Shown piece after piece: positions 13,773-23,281 of a stretch of DNA of 64,000 nucleotides. This DNA is from a virus. The notes below the pieces were generated by a model, which was not told the origin of the DNA, made no database searches, and worked only from the letters and a program-made list of their open reading frames with translations. How positions within the stretch are numbered: the stretch's first letter is position 1; each line of letters starts with the position of its first letter. The position numbers and the translations under genes are program-made. The DNA lies in the IMG/VR virus record IMGVR_UViG_3300043464_002317, positions 1-64,000 of that record. The stretch is one strand, 5' to 3'.

Positions 13773-16466
13773 ATGTCAGCATACAATGCCTTAATTTCAA
13801 GCACACGTTCGTCAGCAAATACTTTACCAGCCCAAGCTATACCTACAAAGGATAAAAATCAAACTTGGTTGGAGGATGTTTTAGATACATCTGAAAACAT
13901 AGGTATGGCTCAATACGAATACAATAAAAGAAAATTTGAAGATGCTTATGCTATCATAGACGGTTCGTTCAAATATAGCGATATTTCAAAATCTTCCCTA
14001 TTTTTAGCTGAAGTTGACTTTTTACGAAATCAAGCAGATTTATCTCAAAAATTAGAGAACTATGGTTTTATAGAACCCCTCGTCAATAAAATGACTATGG
14101 ATTTTATGAAAAAACCGCAACCTTTTATAATCACAGCTACAGACGAAATATCTACAAATGAGTATATTCGTGAAAAAACAGATAGACTATGGGAATATGT
14201 AGCTGGTAGATTGGAAGCTGAAATTAAAAAGAAAGCAATGAAGGCAGGATTTAATCCTGACCAAGAGTTTTCTTCTGAAGAAGAACAACAGCAATTTCAA
14301 CAACAATATCAAGAATTTTCAACTAAAAATACTCCAGAAGATATTGAAAGAGAAATGAACTCTTCTTGGAAAGCTCAGTATATAAAATGGGCAGAACTTA
14401 CTATCAAAGATGATTATAATAGATTTGATATTGATGAAATTGACAGGGATTTAGTTTACGATTATTTTATTACAGGTAGATGTTTTAAGCATTTTAAAGT
14501 ATCTTATGATAAATACTTTGTAGAAAGATGGTCTCCAATAGAGACTTTTGTTATTGGAGCACCAACAAGGTATCCAGAAGAAGCTGACGGTATTGGGCGT
14601 GTAAGACTTTTAACACCTACTAAGGTTTTAAAAGATTATGGGTATCTGCTAAACGAGAAGCAAACAGAAGAAATAACTGATAGCGATGACTATAAATCTA
14701 AACAAGGAGCTGGTAAAAGAATAGGTTCTGCAAAAGATTGGATTACTCAAGGCGGTGGAACATTAATGTACTCAGAACGACCAAATCCAATAAATAAAAA
14801 GAACTTAGAGTATATTCAATCTATTACAGGTATAGATTTAGGAATGACAGGGACATTTCCTAACGGAAATCTACCTTTATTTAACGAAAGAGAAGGTTTT
14901 TGGACAGTAAATCAAGTCCGAGTGACGGAGGTATATTGGACTTCTTTTCAAAAGATGTATGCTATCCGTATTAACGATAAAGTAGAAACTTTTTCTGATG
15001 AACTTTTACCAGAATTTTTTAAAGAAAATGGAATAAAAAAGCTTAAAGCTGTTTCTTTAGAACAATTTGAAAAAGACCCTCAAAACAACACTTACATAGT
15101 TTATTACCCACCACAAGTTTGGCAAGGAGTTAAAATATCAAAAGATAGTACAAACTTAGATGAAGATATATATTGGGGACAACCTTTAGATTTTCAGATT
15201 AAAGGGTTTAGTGATATTTATGATACACTACTACCTATTTCTGGGTTATTAGATAGAACAAGTGTAGTATCAAGGCTCGAAACATATCAACGAGATTATA
15301 ATATTGCAGTTAATATGGCTAGGGATTATATGGCTAAGGAATTAGGCAGCTTTTTGTTAATGGATTTTGCTTTTTTACCTACATATATTAAAGACTTAGG
15401 AGGGGATGAAGCTTTAGTAAAACTTATAGATACAGTAAAAGAACTAGGAATTTTACCTATTGACGGTTCAGCTCAGAATACTAAAGGCAGTAATTTTAAT
15501 CAATTTACAAGAGTTGATATAGATTACTCAAACAACATGCAAGGTAAACTTGCTTACGCATCAATGATAAAACAGCAAGCTTACGAACTTATTTTATCTA
15601 ATACAGCTGTAATGGGGCAGCAAAACGAACAATTAAGTCCAACAGGAGTTAAACAAGCAGTATCAGCCTCATTATCTCAAGTTGATTTTTGGTACGATAA
15701 GCTATCAAAAATGCAGTTAAGAGGCATACAAATACTTTTAAATGTTGCCCAATTTGCAAAAACAAATGGTAAAGATATTACTGTAAACTATGCAGATTCA
15801 GAAATCACAAGATATGTAATCAATAGTGTAGATAAATATATTACACTAAGACATTTCAGAATAACACCAGAAATAAACGCTAAAGGAAGAGCAGATTTAG
15901 AAATGCTAAAACAAACTTTCTTCCAAGATAATACTATTCAAAAAACATTAGAAGACATGACTCAGGTTATGTCTTCTGATAGTATCAGCCGAATATTGCA
16001 GTTGGCTAAACTAAGTAGACAACGTACAGAATTAATGCGGCAGCAAGAACAAATGGCACGGCAGCAAGAAATTCAAGCACAAGGAGAAGAACAAAGAAAA
16101 ACAGAAGAACTTCTACATGCTAATAAGTTAGAAGAAATTAGGTTAAAAGGTGAGATAGATTTAAATAAGCAAGCTATTCTTGCTTTAGGTTTTGCAGACG
16201 ATAAAGATGCAAATAAAAATAATGTACAAGATATTGTAGAACAATTAAATGCAGCTACAAACCGCCTTAAAGTAGAATACGGTAAAATATCTCAAGATAA
16301 TAAAATAGAGTCTGATAAATTAACTAAAGAAAGAGAATTTGCTCTTGAAAAAGAAGCCTTAATGGTGAAACAAGGAAATAACGAGGCTAAAAAATACGCA
16401 GCAGATAAAGCTTTAGAAATAGCAAGAGAAAACAAATACAGTTATGAAACAAATAAAAATAAATAA
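13773..16466 (+). CDS. Portal protein, 897 aa
   Basis: Called from position directly after terL, length (crAss-like portals are about 800-900 aa) and overall composition: long alpha/beta N-terminal clip/wing region and, from about residue 745 on, a long Gln/Glu-rich helical tail (RQRTELMRQQEQMARQQEIQ) that suggests coiled coil/barrel. It forms the dodecameric vertex through which DNA is packaged and released. The C-terminus is highly charged. It has its own late promoter and starts 4 nt after the -7 box. Confidence 0.8.
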   Translation: MSAYNALISSTRSSANTLPAQAIPTKDKNQTWLEDVLDTSENIGMAQYEYNKRKFEDAYAIIDGSFKYSDISKSSLFLAEVDFLRNQADLSQKLENYGFIEPLVNKMTMDFMKKPQPFIITATDEISTNEYIREKTDRLWEYVAGRLEAEIKKKAMKAGFNPDQEFSSEEEQQQFQQQYQEFSTKNTPEDIEREMNSSWKAQYIKWAELTIKDDYNRFDIDEIDRDLVYDYFITGRCFKHFKVSYDKYFVERWSPIETFVIGAPTRYPEEADGIGRVRLLTPTKVLKDYGYLLNEKQTEEITDSDDYKSKQGAGKRIGSAKDWITQGGGTLMYSERPNPINKKNLEYIQSITGIDLGMTGTFPNGNLPLFNEREGFWTVNQVRVTEVYWTSFQKMYAIRINDKVETFSDELLPEFFKENGIKKLKAVSLEQFEKDPQNNTYIVYYPPQVWQGVKISKDSTNLDEDIYWGQPLDFQIKGFSDIYDTLLPISGLLDRTSVVSRLETYQRDYNIAVNMARDYMAKELGSFLLMDFAFLPTYIKDLGGDEALVKLIDTVKELGILPIDGSAQNTKGSNFNQFTRVDIDYSNNMQGKLAYASMIKQQAYELILSNTAVMGQQNEQLSPTGVKQAVSASLSQVDFWYDKLSKMQLRGIQILLNVAQFAKTNGKDITVNYADSEITRYVINSVDKYITLRHFRITPEINAKGRADLEMLKQTFFQDNTIQKTLEDMTQVMSSDSISRILQLAKLSRQRTELMRQQEQMARQQEIQAQGEEQRKTEELLHANKLEEIRLKGEIDLNKQAILALGFADDKDANKNNVQDIVEQLNAATNRLKVEYGKISQDNKIESDKLTKEREFALEKEALMVKQGNNEAKKYAADKALEIARENKYSYETNKNK

Positions 16467-16477
16467 CAAAGTTTGTT

Positions 16478-16529
16478 ATAACTTTAAAAGTTACATATTT
16501 TAAAGATATACTTTTTGTAAGTATATTTG
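16478..16529 (+). promoter_or_regulatory. Late composite promoter (scaffold/capsid operon)
   Basis: ATAAC (16478-16482), 7 nt, GTTAC (16490-16494, one mismatch to GTTAT); 27 bp; TATATTTG (16522-16529), a perfect -7 box. It is followed by a 34-nt leader with ACCAATCAAA repeated twice before the ATG. Confidence 0.7.
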
Positions 16530-16563
16530 CATCACAACCAATCAAATAACCAATCAAAGACAT

Positions 16564-17673
16564 ATGGCTGAAAAAGAAGAAATCGTTCTTGGAGAGATTA
16601 ATCTCGAAGATATTACTGGAGAAGCACAAACGTTCTCACCTGTAGTCGAATCAGAAAAAGATAAAAAGAAAAACGAAACTGTTAAAAAACTAGAGGATAC
16701 TTTTTCTTTAGGAGAAAGTTTAACATTCGACCAAGAAGAAGAAGATACAGAAGAAAAAGCCGATAAGGAAAAAACAAAGACTGAAGAAGTTAAAACGGTA
16801 AAAGAGGTAGAGAATGATTCTGAATCTGATTTTACAAAAGAAGTAAAAAAACTAATAAAAAAAGGTCTTTTTGAAGATTTTGAAGTTTCTGAAGGTGTTA
16901 ATTTTTCTGAATTTGAAGGAGAAATAACTAAAGAAGAATACGAAGACATTCTTAAAAATCAAGAATCTTGGAAAAAAGAAAAACTTGAAGACGACCTTCT
17001 TTCCTCTTTAGAAGATGAAGAGAGAGAATTTATAGAGTTTAAGAAGAACGGAGGAAATCTTGACGATTTTGTTGCTACGTATAATTACAAAAAACAAGCA
17101 CAAAATCTTGAAATTGAAACAGATAACGGTAAAAAAAGAGTTATATATGCCTACTATAAAAATTTTGTAGGTTGGGATGATAACAGAATTTTAAAGTTCA
17201 TTGATAGAGAAGAAAAAGATTTAGGCTTAGACGATGAAGCCAAACGTGCTTACGATTTTATAAACAAACAATCCGAGCAAGCTCATCAACAAACTATAAA
17301 ACAACAGGAAGAGCTCCAAAAAAAACAACAAGAATTAGACGCTCAATATAAAGAGCAACTAAAAGATTCTTTGAAAAAAGAAGGAGTAGACTCAAAAAAA
17401 GTACAAACTATCGTTAAAGCCTACACGGAAAAAGATGAAAGAGGTTTAACAGAGGTAGATAAAATGTATATTTCTTTGAGAAATAACCCTGAAAAAACAA
17501 ACTTACTTTTCCAACTTTTAAGTAACCCAGAAGGTTTCTTAGAAGAAAAGAAGAAAAATATAAAAAACGACACTAAACTTGAAGAGGTTAAAAAAATAAT
17601 GTTTAGAAAACCAAAAGTAACTTCAGAAAGAGAGTCTCAATCAACAGATAGATTTAAAGAAATTTTCGGATAA
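16564..17673 (+). CDS. Acidic scaffold-like protein, 369 aa
   Basis: Extremely acidic and Lys/Glu-rich, with an unstructured N-terminal third and a long coiled-coil stretch around residues 236-275 (KQSEQAHQQTIKQQEELQKK). Its position immediately before the major capsid candidate and its composition are typical of phage scaffolding proteins that are removed during head maturation. No direct sequence family recognised. The ATG is preceded by an A-rich leader instead of a Shine-Dalgarno. Confidence 0.65.
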   Translation: MAEKEEIVLGEINLEDITGEAQTFSPVVESEKDKKKNETVKKLEDTFSLGESLTFDQEEEDTEEKADKEKTKTEEVKTVKEVENDSESDFTKEVKKLIKKGLFEDFEVSEGVNFSEFEGEITKEEYEDILKNQESWKKEKLEDDLLSSLEDEEREFIEFKKNGGNLDDFVATYNYKKQAQNLEIETDNGKKRVIYAYYKNFVGWDDNRILKFIDREEKDLGLDDEAKRAYDFINKQSEQAHQQTIKQQEELQKKQQELDAQYKEQLKDSLKKEGVDSKKVQTIVKAYTEKDERGLTEVDKMYISLRNNPEKTNLLFQLLSNPEGFLEEKKKNIKNDTKLEEVKKIMFRKPKVTSERESQSTDRFKEIFG

Positions 17674-17688
17674 AAACAAAAAAACAAA

Positions 17689-19353
17689 ATGAAATACCTA
17701 GGTCAATTTAACAACGGAAACGTTATCGCTTCTGTAAAAAAAGGTGAAATTAAAGATTTCAACTTTACAGATGCTACACTTTTAACAGAAAGTGGTATGG
17801 CTGGAGACGCTATGAATCTCGGCAATATTCAATTATTAGAAACAGCAGGGCTTATCAAAGTTCCTTTTTTGAAAGAACCATTTAAAAAAGCAGACCATAT
17901 CTATGTAAATGGATACAACGGAAGCTTTAAATATGACATCGAATTTCAAGATGAATTCCCTTGTATAGTTCAAGGAGCAGAGCAAGAAGGTAAACTAGGA
18001 TTAGGAGGAGCTTCTTTCCGTGTTAAACTTTCTCACGCTTATCGTAAAGGTGATATTTTGACTGACGACCCACAAGACGGTTTCCAAATCGTAGTTTCTG
18101 AAGAAGATGACGCTATTATTGACGAAGGAGATGGTTTTAATCACTTGGTAACTGTAGTTGGAGCTGATTCTGACTATGTACCTTCATCTAAACTTGAAAA
18201 AGGAAAGCAAATTATCAAAATCGGTAGCATTTCTGGTGAATTTGACCCTACATTCACTGGAATTGGAAATATCGGAAAAAATAGCAAAGTAACTCTTGAG
18301 TATGTACTTGGTGATATTACTGGTGTAGAAGTAGCTTGGACTGAATATGCAAATGCTCTCGAACTTGGTACTCAAGGTGCTGGTTCAGCAAAAGAAAATT
18401 CTTATCTTACCGAGATGTTGTTGAAACAACAACGTACTATGGACGGTGATTTTCTTGCAGTAATCAAACCAAACTCTAACGGCAAACTAACTACATCAGG
18501 TATTAAAGCTATCGGCTCTATCCTACCTATGCTTGCACAAGCAGAACTTTATAAAATTTTGGCAATGCAATTGATGTTTGCTAAAGGAGGTACTGTTACA
18601 GGTATCAACGGCAAAAAGCGTATCAATGAAGGTATTTATCATCAAATGCGTAGAGGTCACAGATTTACCTATGCAAATGCAGCAGAACTTAGAGATAGAA
18701 TCAAAGCAGCAGCAGATACAATCTTCAGAGGACTTCCAGTAGACCCAATGTTGCGTCAATTGAGATTTAAAGCTGGCTTTATGGCTTACAGTGAAGTAAG
18801 AGAACTATTTAAAACAGAATTTTTGAATAACTCTCCTCATGCTGTAGATGCAGATACTCTTATGCCTCACAAAATTCTATCTGGAAAAGATATGAATAAT
18901 CTAACATTCAGAACATTTGGTATCGAAACAGCATACTTGAATGGAATCGGAAATGTAACTATTGAGCACGACCCATCTTTGGACTTTGATATGGGAGACT
19001 ACCTTGAAAGAGGATTTAACAAAGGTTTCTCTAAACGTTCATGGTCTCTTGCAATCTGGGATGTTACTGACCCAATGTACTCTAACAGAATGGACAAAAA
19101 TGTTCTTCCAGACGGAGTAGATATTGACACTCGTTCTTCAAAAACAAGCAATATGTACCTAGTGCAACCTAAAGGACGCAGCGGTATAGCTTACGGCTCT
19201 GAAAAAGGAAGAGTATATGGTCAAGGGGTAGCTTCTACAAAAGCAACAATGGGAGAAACGTTCTGGGCTTATGGTCAAATAGGTGGATTTATTCCTGATT
19301 TGAGCCGAGTAGTTCTAATCGAAAGACCAGACAATACACCATACTTCGTATAA
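17689..19353 (+). CDS. Major capsid protein candidate, 554 aa
   Basis: Called by context: it lies between the scaffold-like gene and ring proteins, 15 bp after the former, at the point where crAss-like phages keep their HK97-fold capsid gene. The composition is that of a well-folded abundant virion protein (few charges in runs, many Gly). The start MKYLGQFNNGNVIASVKKGE and the segment MAYSEVRELFKTEFLN are consistent, but I see no diagnostic motif. A perfect hairpin follows the stop (19361-19384). Confidence 0.7.
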   Translation: MKYLGQFNNGNVIASVKKGEIKDFNFTDATLLTESGMAGDAMNLGNIQLLETAGLIKVPFLKEPFKKADHIYVNGYNGSFKYDIEFQDEFPCIVQGAEQEGKLGLGGASFRVKLSHAYRKGDILTDDPQDGFQIVVSEEDDAIIDEGDGFNHLVTVVGADSDYVPSSKLEKGKQIIKIGSISGEFDPTFTGIGNIGKNSKVTLEYVLGDITGVEVAWTEYANALELGTQGAGSAKENSYLTEMLLKQQRTMDGDFLAVIKPNSNGKLTTSGIKAIGSILPMLAQAELYKILAMQLMFAKGGTVTGINGKKRINEGIYHQMRRGHRFTYANAAELRDRIKAAADTIFRGLPVDPMLRQLRFKAGFMAYSEVRELFKTEFLNNSPHAVDADTLMPHKILSGKDMNNLTFRTFGIETAYLNGIGNVTIEHDPSLDFDMGDYLERGFNKGFSKRSWSLAIWDVTDPMYSNRMDKNVLPDGVDIDTRSSKTSNMYLVQPKGRSGIAYGSEKGRVYGQGVASTKATMGETFWAYGQIGGFIPDLSRVVLIERPDNTPYFV

Positions 19354-19360
19354 AACTAAA

Positions 19361-19384
19361 TGGGGTGTTGAAATACACACCCCA
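19361..19384 (+). terminator. Intercistronic hairpin after the capsid gene
   Basis: TGGGGTGT and ACACCCCA form an 8-bp stem (19361-19368 / 19377-19384) with an 8-nt loop. There is no U-tract (ATTTCATAAAA follows), so it may stabilise or partly terminate the capsid transcript so that capsid is made in excess. Confidence 0.5.
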
Positions 19385-19409
19385 ATTTCATAAAACCAAT
19401 CAAAAAAAT

Positions 19410-20297
19410 ATGTATTCAATTAAACCCAATCGCACGTATAGAATCGTAGAAAAAATCAATGCAGCCACACCAGAAGGATTAAAAGCCATAGGTAGAGTAA
19501 AAATGGGTAGCGGATTTTCAGAATTTATAGGTTGTCTTTATGACACCACAAATAATATAAACCGATACGATACAGGTTTAGATAAGACTTCGAGAGAGTT
19601 CTTTGGAAAGAAAAAAGAAGAGGTAGACAAAATCTTAGCAGACCGAGAAGATTTAATCGAATACTTTGAAATGATTAAAAATGGTAGAAGTAATGAAGAA
19701 TTTTTACCATCATTCACGCTTCAAATATCCCACAACACTTTGTTGGATACAAGTAATCCAGATACTTATTTGAAACTATTCTTGGCAATGCGTGGAAATT
19801 TAATATGCCCAGAAACAGAAATAGGTAATCCTAAACACAATGCTTCTAACTATATTCTTGTTGATAGCGATGAACAAAAAGATGTTCGTACCAAAGTTAA
19901 GGAGATGGAAATCGACATTCAAGAATGGTTATTCAAAACTTGGAGCGAAAATAAAGAAGAAGTTCTTGAATACTTGAGATACTCTGAAATATTAGCTTTA
20001 GATACAAAAGTTAATAGTAAAGTAGGAATTGTTCAAGCGGTTGAAATGGCAATTAAAAACTATGACAATCTACTTAAACTTCATACATCAATAAAAACCA
20101 AAACATTTAACGATGTTAAAAGGTTTAATCTTGTCCGAACAATGATAAGAAAAGGTCAAATAAAACGAGTAGGTCAACTTTATACTTACGAAGGTATCGA
20201 GTTAGGTACGGACGCTCACTCAGTAACAGCCTTCTTATTTGCAAAAGCAAACAAACAAGTAGCTGCAAAACTTTTAGAAAAATTTGAAGATGACTAA
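19410..20297 (+). CDS. Hypothetical virion-associated protein, 295 aa
   Basis: I take the ATG at 19410 (MYSIKPNRTYRIVEKINAAT) instead of a GTG at 19365 that lies in the hairpin stem; the ATG is preceded by the same ACCAATCAAA leader element seen before the scaffold gene. The protein is soluble with mixed helix/strand and a C-terminal helical part. It is between capsid and a ring-like protein, so it is probably a virion or assembly protein. Family not recognised. Confidence 0.6.
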   Translation: MYSIKPNRTYRIVEKINAATPEGLKAIGRVKMGSGFSEFIGCLYDTTNNINRYDTGLDKTSREFFGKKKEEVDKILADREDLIEYFEMIKNGRSNEEFLPSFTLQISHNTLLDTSNPDTYLKLFLAMRGNLICPETEIGNPKHNASNYILVDSDEQKDVRTKVKEMEIDIQEWLFKTWSENKEEVLEYLRYSEILALDTKVNSKVGIVQAVEMAIKNYDNLLKLHTSIKTKTFNDVKRFNLVRTMIRKGQIKRVGQLYTYEGIELGTDAHSVTAFLFAKANKQVAAKLLEKFEDD

Positions 20298-20971
20298 TGA
20301 AAGTCAATGAGATTTATGAACGTACTGTAATAAAAGCTAACCGTAACAAAGGAACACAAAATGTTTCTATTGATAAATATAGGTGGGTTCTTTCATATAA
20401 TGAAAATCGAATAAAGCGTATAGAATATCTTCTTGATAAAAAAAATGACGATGATGTCAGAGAAATACAAGAAGCGATAAAAAATAATACGGAGCTTATC
20501 AAAGTTCAAACTTTATCAGATAGGGTTCTATTTGAACTTCCTAAAGATTATTTAGATTTATCTTCTGCTTACGCTTATGTAAGCCAAAAAGATTGTAAAA
20601 ATCAAAAAATATACCTCTGGGAATTAAAAGACCAAAACTACGGAGAAATATTTCCCGATAGTTTTAATGAACCTTCTTTAGAATATGAAGAAAGCTTTTT
20701 TACAATACAAGGAGGAAATCTCGTAATCTTTAAAAAAGACGACCTTAAAATAGATAAAGTTTTTATAACTTACTATTTTTACCCACCTTTAGTAGATATT
20801 GAAGGATATATAAAATCCGACAATATTACAAATTCTTCTAATCAAGAAGAAATAATGAGCGACAGATTTATAAATAAAGTCGTTTCAATGGTTGTAGCAG
20901 ACTTTGCAAGAAACAACCAAGATGTCCAAGCAAAAAATCTTAATCAAGATAGAATAGTCACAAACTTTTAA
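20297..20971 (+). CDS. Probable head-tail connector/ring protein, 224 aa
   Basis: Layout resembles phage neck adaptor proteins: an N-terminal helical hairpin (MKVNEIYERTVIKANRNK..., RWVLSYNENRIKRIEYLLDKK) and a central beta domain with FELPKDYLDLSSAYAYVSQK and KVFITYYFYPPLVDI, then a C-terminal helix (RFINKVVSMVVADFARNNQD) typical of gp4/gp11-type adaptors. TAATG overlap with the previous gene. Assigned by pattern and position only. Confidence 0.5.
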   Translation: MKVNEIYERTVIKANRNKGTQNVSIDKYRWVLSYNENRIKRIEYLLDKKNDDDVREIQEAIKNNTELIKVQTLSDRVLFELPKDYLDLSSAYAYVSQKDCKNQKIYLWELKDQNYGEIFPDSFNEPSLEYEESFFTIQGGNLVIFKKDDLKIDKVFITYYFYPPLVDIEGYIKSDNITNSSNQEEIMSDRFINKVVSMVVADFARNNQDVQAKNLNQDRIVTNF

Positions 20972-20997
20972 AAAAAAACAAAAAACAAACAAATAAC

Positions 20998-23205
20998 ATG
21001 GGAAGAAGAGGAATCCAAGGTAGTTATAGCGATATTATCGCTCTATTACCTACCGCACCAAAAACAACAGGAGGCAATCTGCAACTTGCAGATGGTCAAA
21101 TCGGTCTTTTTAAAGACGAATCTGGCAATGACGGTTTGCCAGCAGTAAACAACATTACAACAACTCTTAATGCTAAGTACTACTTGGAAGTAGGTACTTC
21201 TATTAAGTCTAATAGCGGTGGTTACACTTCTAAAGGACTACGTTCTGTAGCATTTAAAGCAGAAGATGTATTGGATGTAAAGTTTAGCGAAAGCAAACCA
21301 GCTCAAGTAGCAAAAGTTTACCTTGGTTGGGATGGTCTTAACAGCAATAAATCAATTTCTTTGCAAAAAGGTCAAGTTAGTACAATTACAGTAAGACTTT
21401 CTGGAGAACCTATCGGTCATCTCGGATATTCTGATGGTGTTTTTGAACAAACTTATACAGTATCAGCTCCTTTTGAAGAAGCGTGTGAAGATAATTGCAC
21501 ACCAGCTTCATGCGAAACATTTTTGCTTCCAGTAGTAAATGATATTAAAAATACTTTGCTTAGAAGTGGTGTTAAATTGGAAGATATAATTGATGTTATT
21601 CCAGTTTCTAACTGTCTTCCTGACCAATCACCTACAGGTTCTGTAACTTTCTACACAATCACATTGTGTGATAATGGAGACGATGCAGCTTTAGGTTTAG
21701 TAGAAGGTCAAGTTAATGCTCCAGTGGTAAGAGTTTCTTATGTAGGTAACGTAAGTACTTATCAAGTGTACACTTCAAACGGAGCTCCAGAAGATTTTGT
21801 TTCACCTGCAAAAAGTGTTAAAACGGATTGTGAAGGAGACTGCCCAGACGGATTTGTAGCAGTAGGAGGCGGTTATGCTTATACATTTGCTATTGAAGAC
21901 GATGGTACAAATTTGGCAAGTACACTATTAGATACTATTGTAGAAGTTGCAGATACTGCGACAGCCATTGCAGGAGTAACTGTAGGAGCACCAGCTGCTC
22001 TTAGAGCCGCAGGAACTTATACAATAAACTCAGGATACACTACATCAGGTTCAGGTACTGGAGCTACATTCACTGTAGTGGTTAATGGTTCTGGAGCAGC
22101 AACTGTAACTATTAACAATCACGGAACAGGATTTGCTGTAGCAAATACAATAACAATACCAGATGCACTATTAGGAGCAGGAGGAGCAGTAGCTTTAGTT
22201 CTTACAGTTGCAACTTTAATTACTAATGTTGCTACAGTAACTAAATTAGGTCAAGTATTTGGACAAGGGAAGTACTTAGTTGTATCTTCAAGTCCACTAT
22301 CAACAGCTAGTTTAACAGATTTAACTACAGAAAACCCTACACTCGCATACGAAATTTCAGGATTTTCTGAAAGCATCTGTGTTGAAGAAGAACCAGCTAC
22401 AACAGAATGGGTAGAAGGAGATTCATGTGATACATTCCTTAAATCTTTCTTCATTGATTTGCAAGATACAGAGTGTGGAAATTCTCGTTTGGCAGAACTT
22501 CAAGCCGCTTATCCTGAACTTATGATAAGTGAAGATGAAGAAACAACTCCAACTACATGTCGTAGACGTTATGTGACAAGTGTTGTATCTGAATTTTTGT
22601 GTAGGGATTGCCATACTGATTTATATAAAGTAACAGCTCCTGCTAATTTTGGTGTAATTGCTTGGGAAGAAGTTCCAGCAGCAGCATCAGAAGAAGCGAA
22701 TTGCAAGTGCGGTATCCTTTTCCAAGGAAAAGAATTTAAACAATGCCCACCTAAAGAGCTTGCTCATGAAATTGCAACAAGAGTAGGACAAGTTAAAATC
22801 GAAGTTTCTGGTGGCGAAACTCCTCTTTATCTACCTGTAGGTTACAGAAATTATACAGGAGAACCTTTTGCAGTAACTCATGCTCAAAGACCTTTTGACG
22901 GAACTGGTTGGGGTTTTGAATATATTACAGCAGAAAAAGAAGCTTATAAGAGACTTGTAGGTGTTCCATCTGGAAATTCATACGCAGAACAATGGTTTAA
23001 AGGTACAACTTCTAAACTTGAGCCTTGCGAGCAATACGATACAATCTCTGTTAAAGTTAAAGCTAATAAACATATCAGTTCATTTGCTAACGTAACTTCA
23101 GCTGAACACAGATATATTTACATCGTGCCTAAAGGAACTAAACCTGTATTTCAATCTTTCTTCAACATGGTTGCAGCAGGAAACCCTAACGCTGGAAGTA
23201 TCTAA
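20998..23205 (+). CDS. Large structural protein, beta-rich, 735 aa
   Basis: A beta-rich protein with many Gly/Thr/Val and several Cys pairs (EACEDNCTPASCETF, DCEGDCPDGF, CRDCHTDLYK, NCKCGILF). A central insert around residues 335-410 (GYTTSGSGTGATFTVVV..., NNHGTGFAVANTITI) matches repeat modules common in phage surface/structural proteins (GSGTGAT...GxGxAVxDTITI type). It lies in the capsid operon before a strong terminator, so it is probably an abundant virion protein, for example a head decoration or tail component. Exact role unknown. Confidence 0.6.
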   Translation: MGRRGIQGSYSDIIALLPTAPKTTGGNLQLADGQIGLFKDESGNDGLPAVNNITTTLNAKYYLEVGTSIKSNSGGYTSKGLRSVAFKAEDVLDVKFSESKPAQVAKVYLGWDGLNSNKSISLQKGQVSTITVRLSGEPIGHLGYSDGVFEQTYTVSAPFEEACEDNCTPASCETFLLPVVNDIKNTLLRSGVKLEDIIDVIPVSNCLPDQSPTGSVTFYTITLCDNGDDAALGLVEGQVNAPVVRVSYVGNVSTYQVYTSNGAPEDFVSPAKSVKTDCEGDCPDGFVAVGGGYAYTFAIEDDGTNLASTLLDTIVEVADTATAIAGVTVGAPAALRAAGTYTINSGYTTSGSGTGATFTVVVNGSGAATVTINNHGTGFAVANTITIPDALLGAGGAVALVLTVATLITNVATVTKLGQVFGQGKYLVVSSSPLSTASLTDLTTENPTLAYEISGFSESICVEEEPATTEWVEGDSCDTFLKSFFIDLQDTECGNSRLAELQAAYPELMISEDEETTPTTCRRRYVTSVVSEFLCRDCHTDLYKVTAPANFGVIAWEEVPAAASEEANCKCGILFQGKEFKQCPPKELAHEIATRVGQVKIEVSGGETPLYLPVGYRNYTGEPFAVTHAQRPFDGTGWGFEYITAEKEAYKRLVGVPSGNSYAEQWFKGTTSKLEPCEQYDTISVKVKANKHISSFANVTSAEHRYIYIVPKGTKPVFQSFFNMVAAGNPNAGSI

Positions 23206-23221
23206 TTAATAACAAATATTT

Positions 23222-23270
23222 AAAGGAGGGGTTTCTGTAATAAAATTACAGACTCCTCCTTTTTTTTTAA
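23222..23270 (+). terminator. Rho-independent terminator after capsid operon
   Basis: GGAGGGG-TTTCTGTAAT pairs with ATTACAGA-CTCCTCC around a very short loop, followed by at least eight Ts. It ends the operon that began at 16478. The downstream adhesin gene starts only 12 bp later with no visible promoter, so expression of the fibre module may depend on read-through. Confidence 0.85.
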
Positions 23271-23281
23271 AATGTACAGCT

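Noticed and set aside
23209-23225. ATAAC-like element after the capsid operon
   Set aside because: No right half-site and no -7 box at the fixed 27-bp distance; the sequence there is a terminator.
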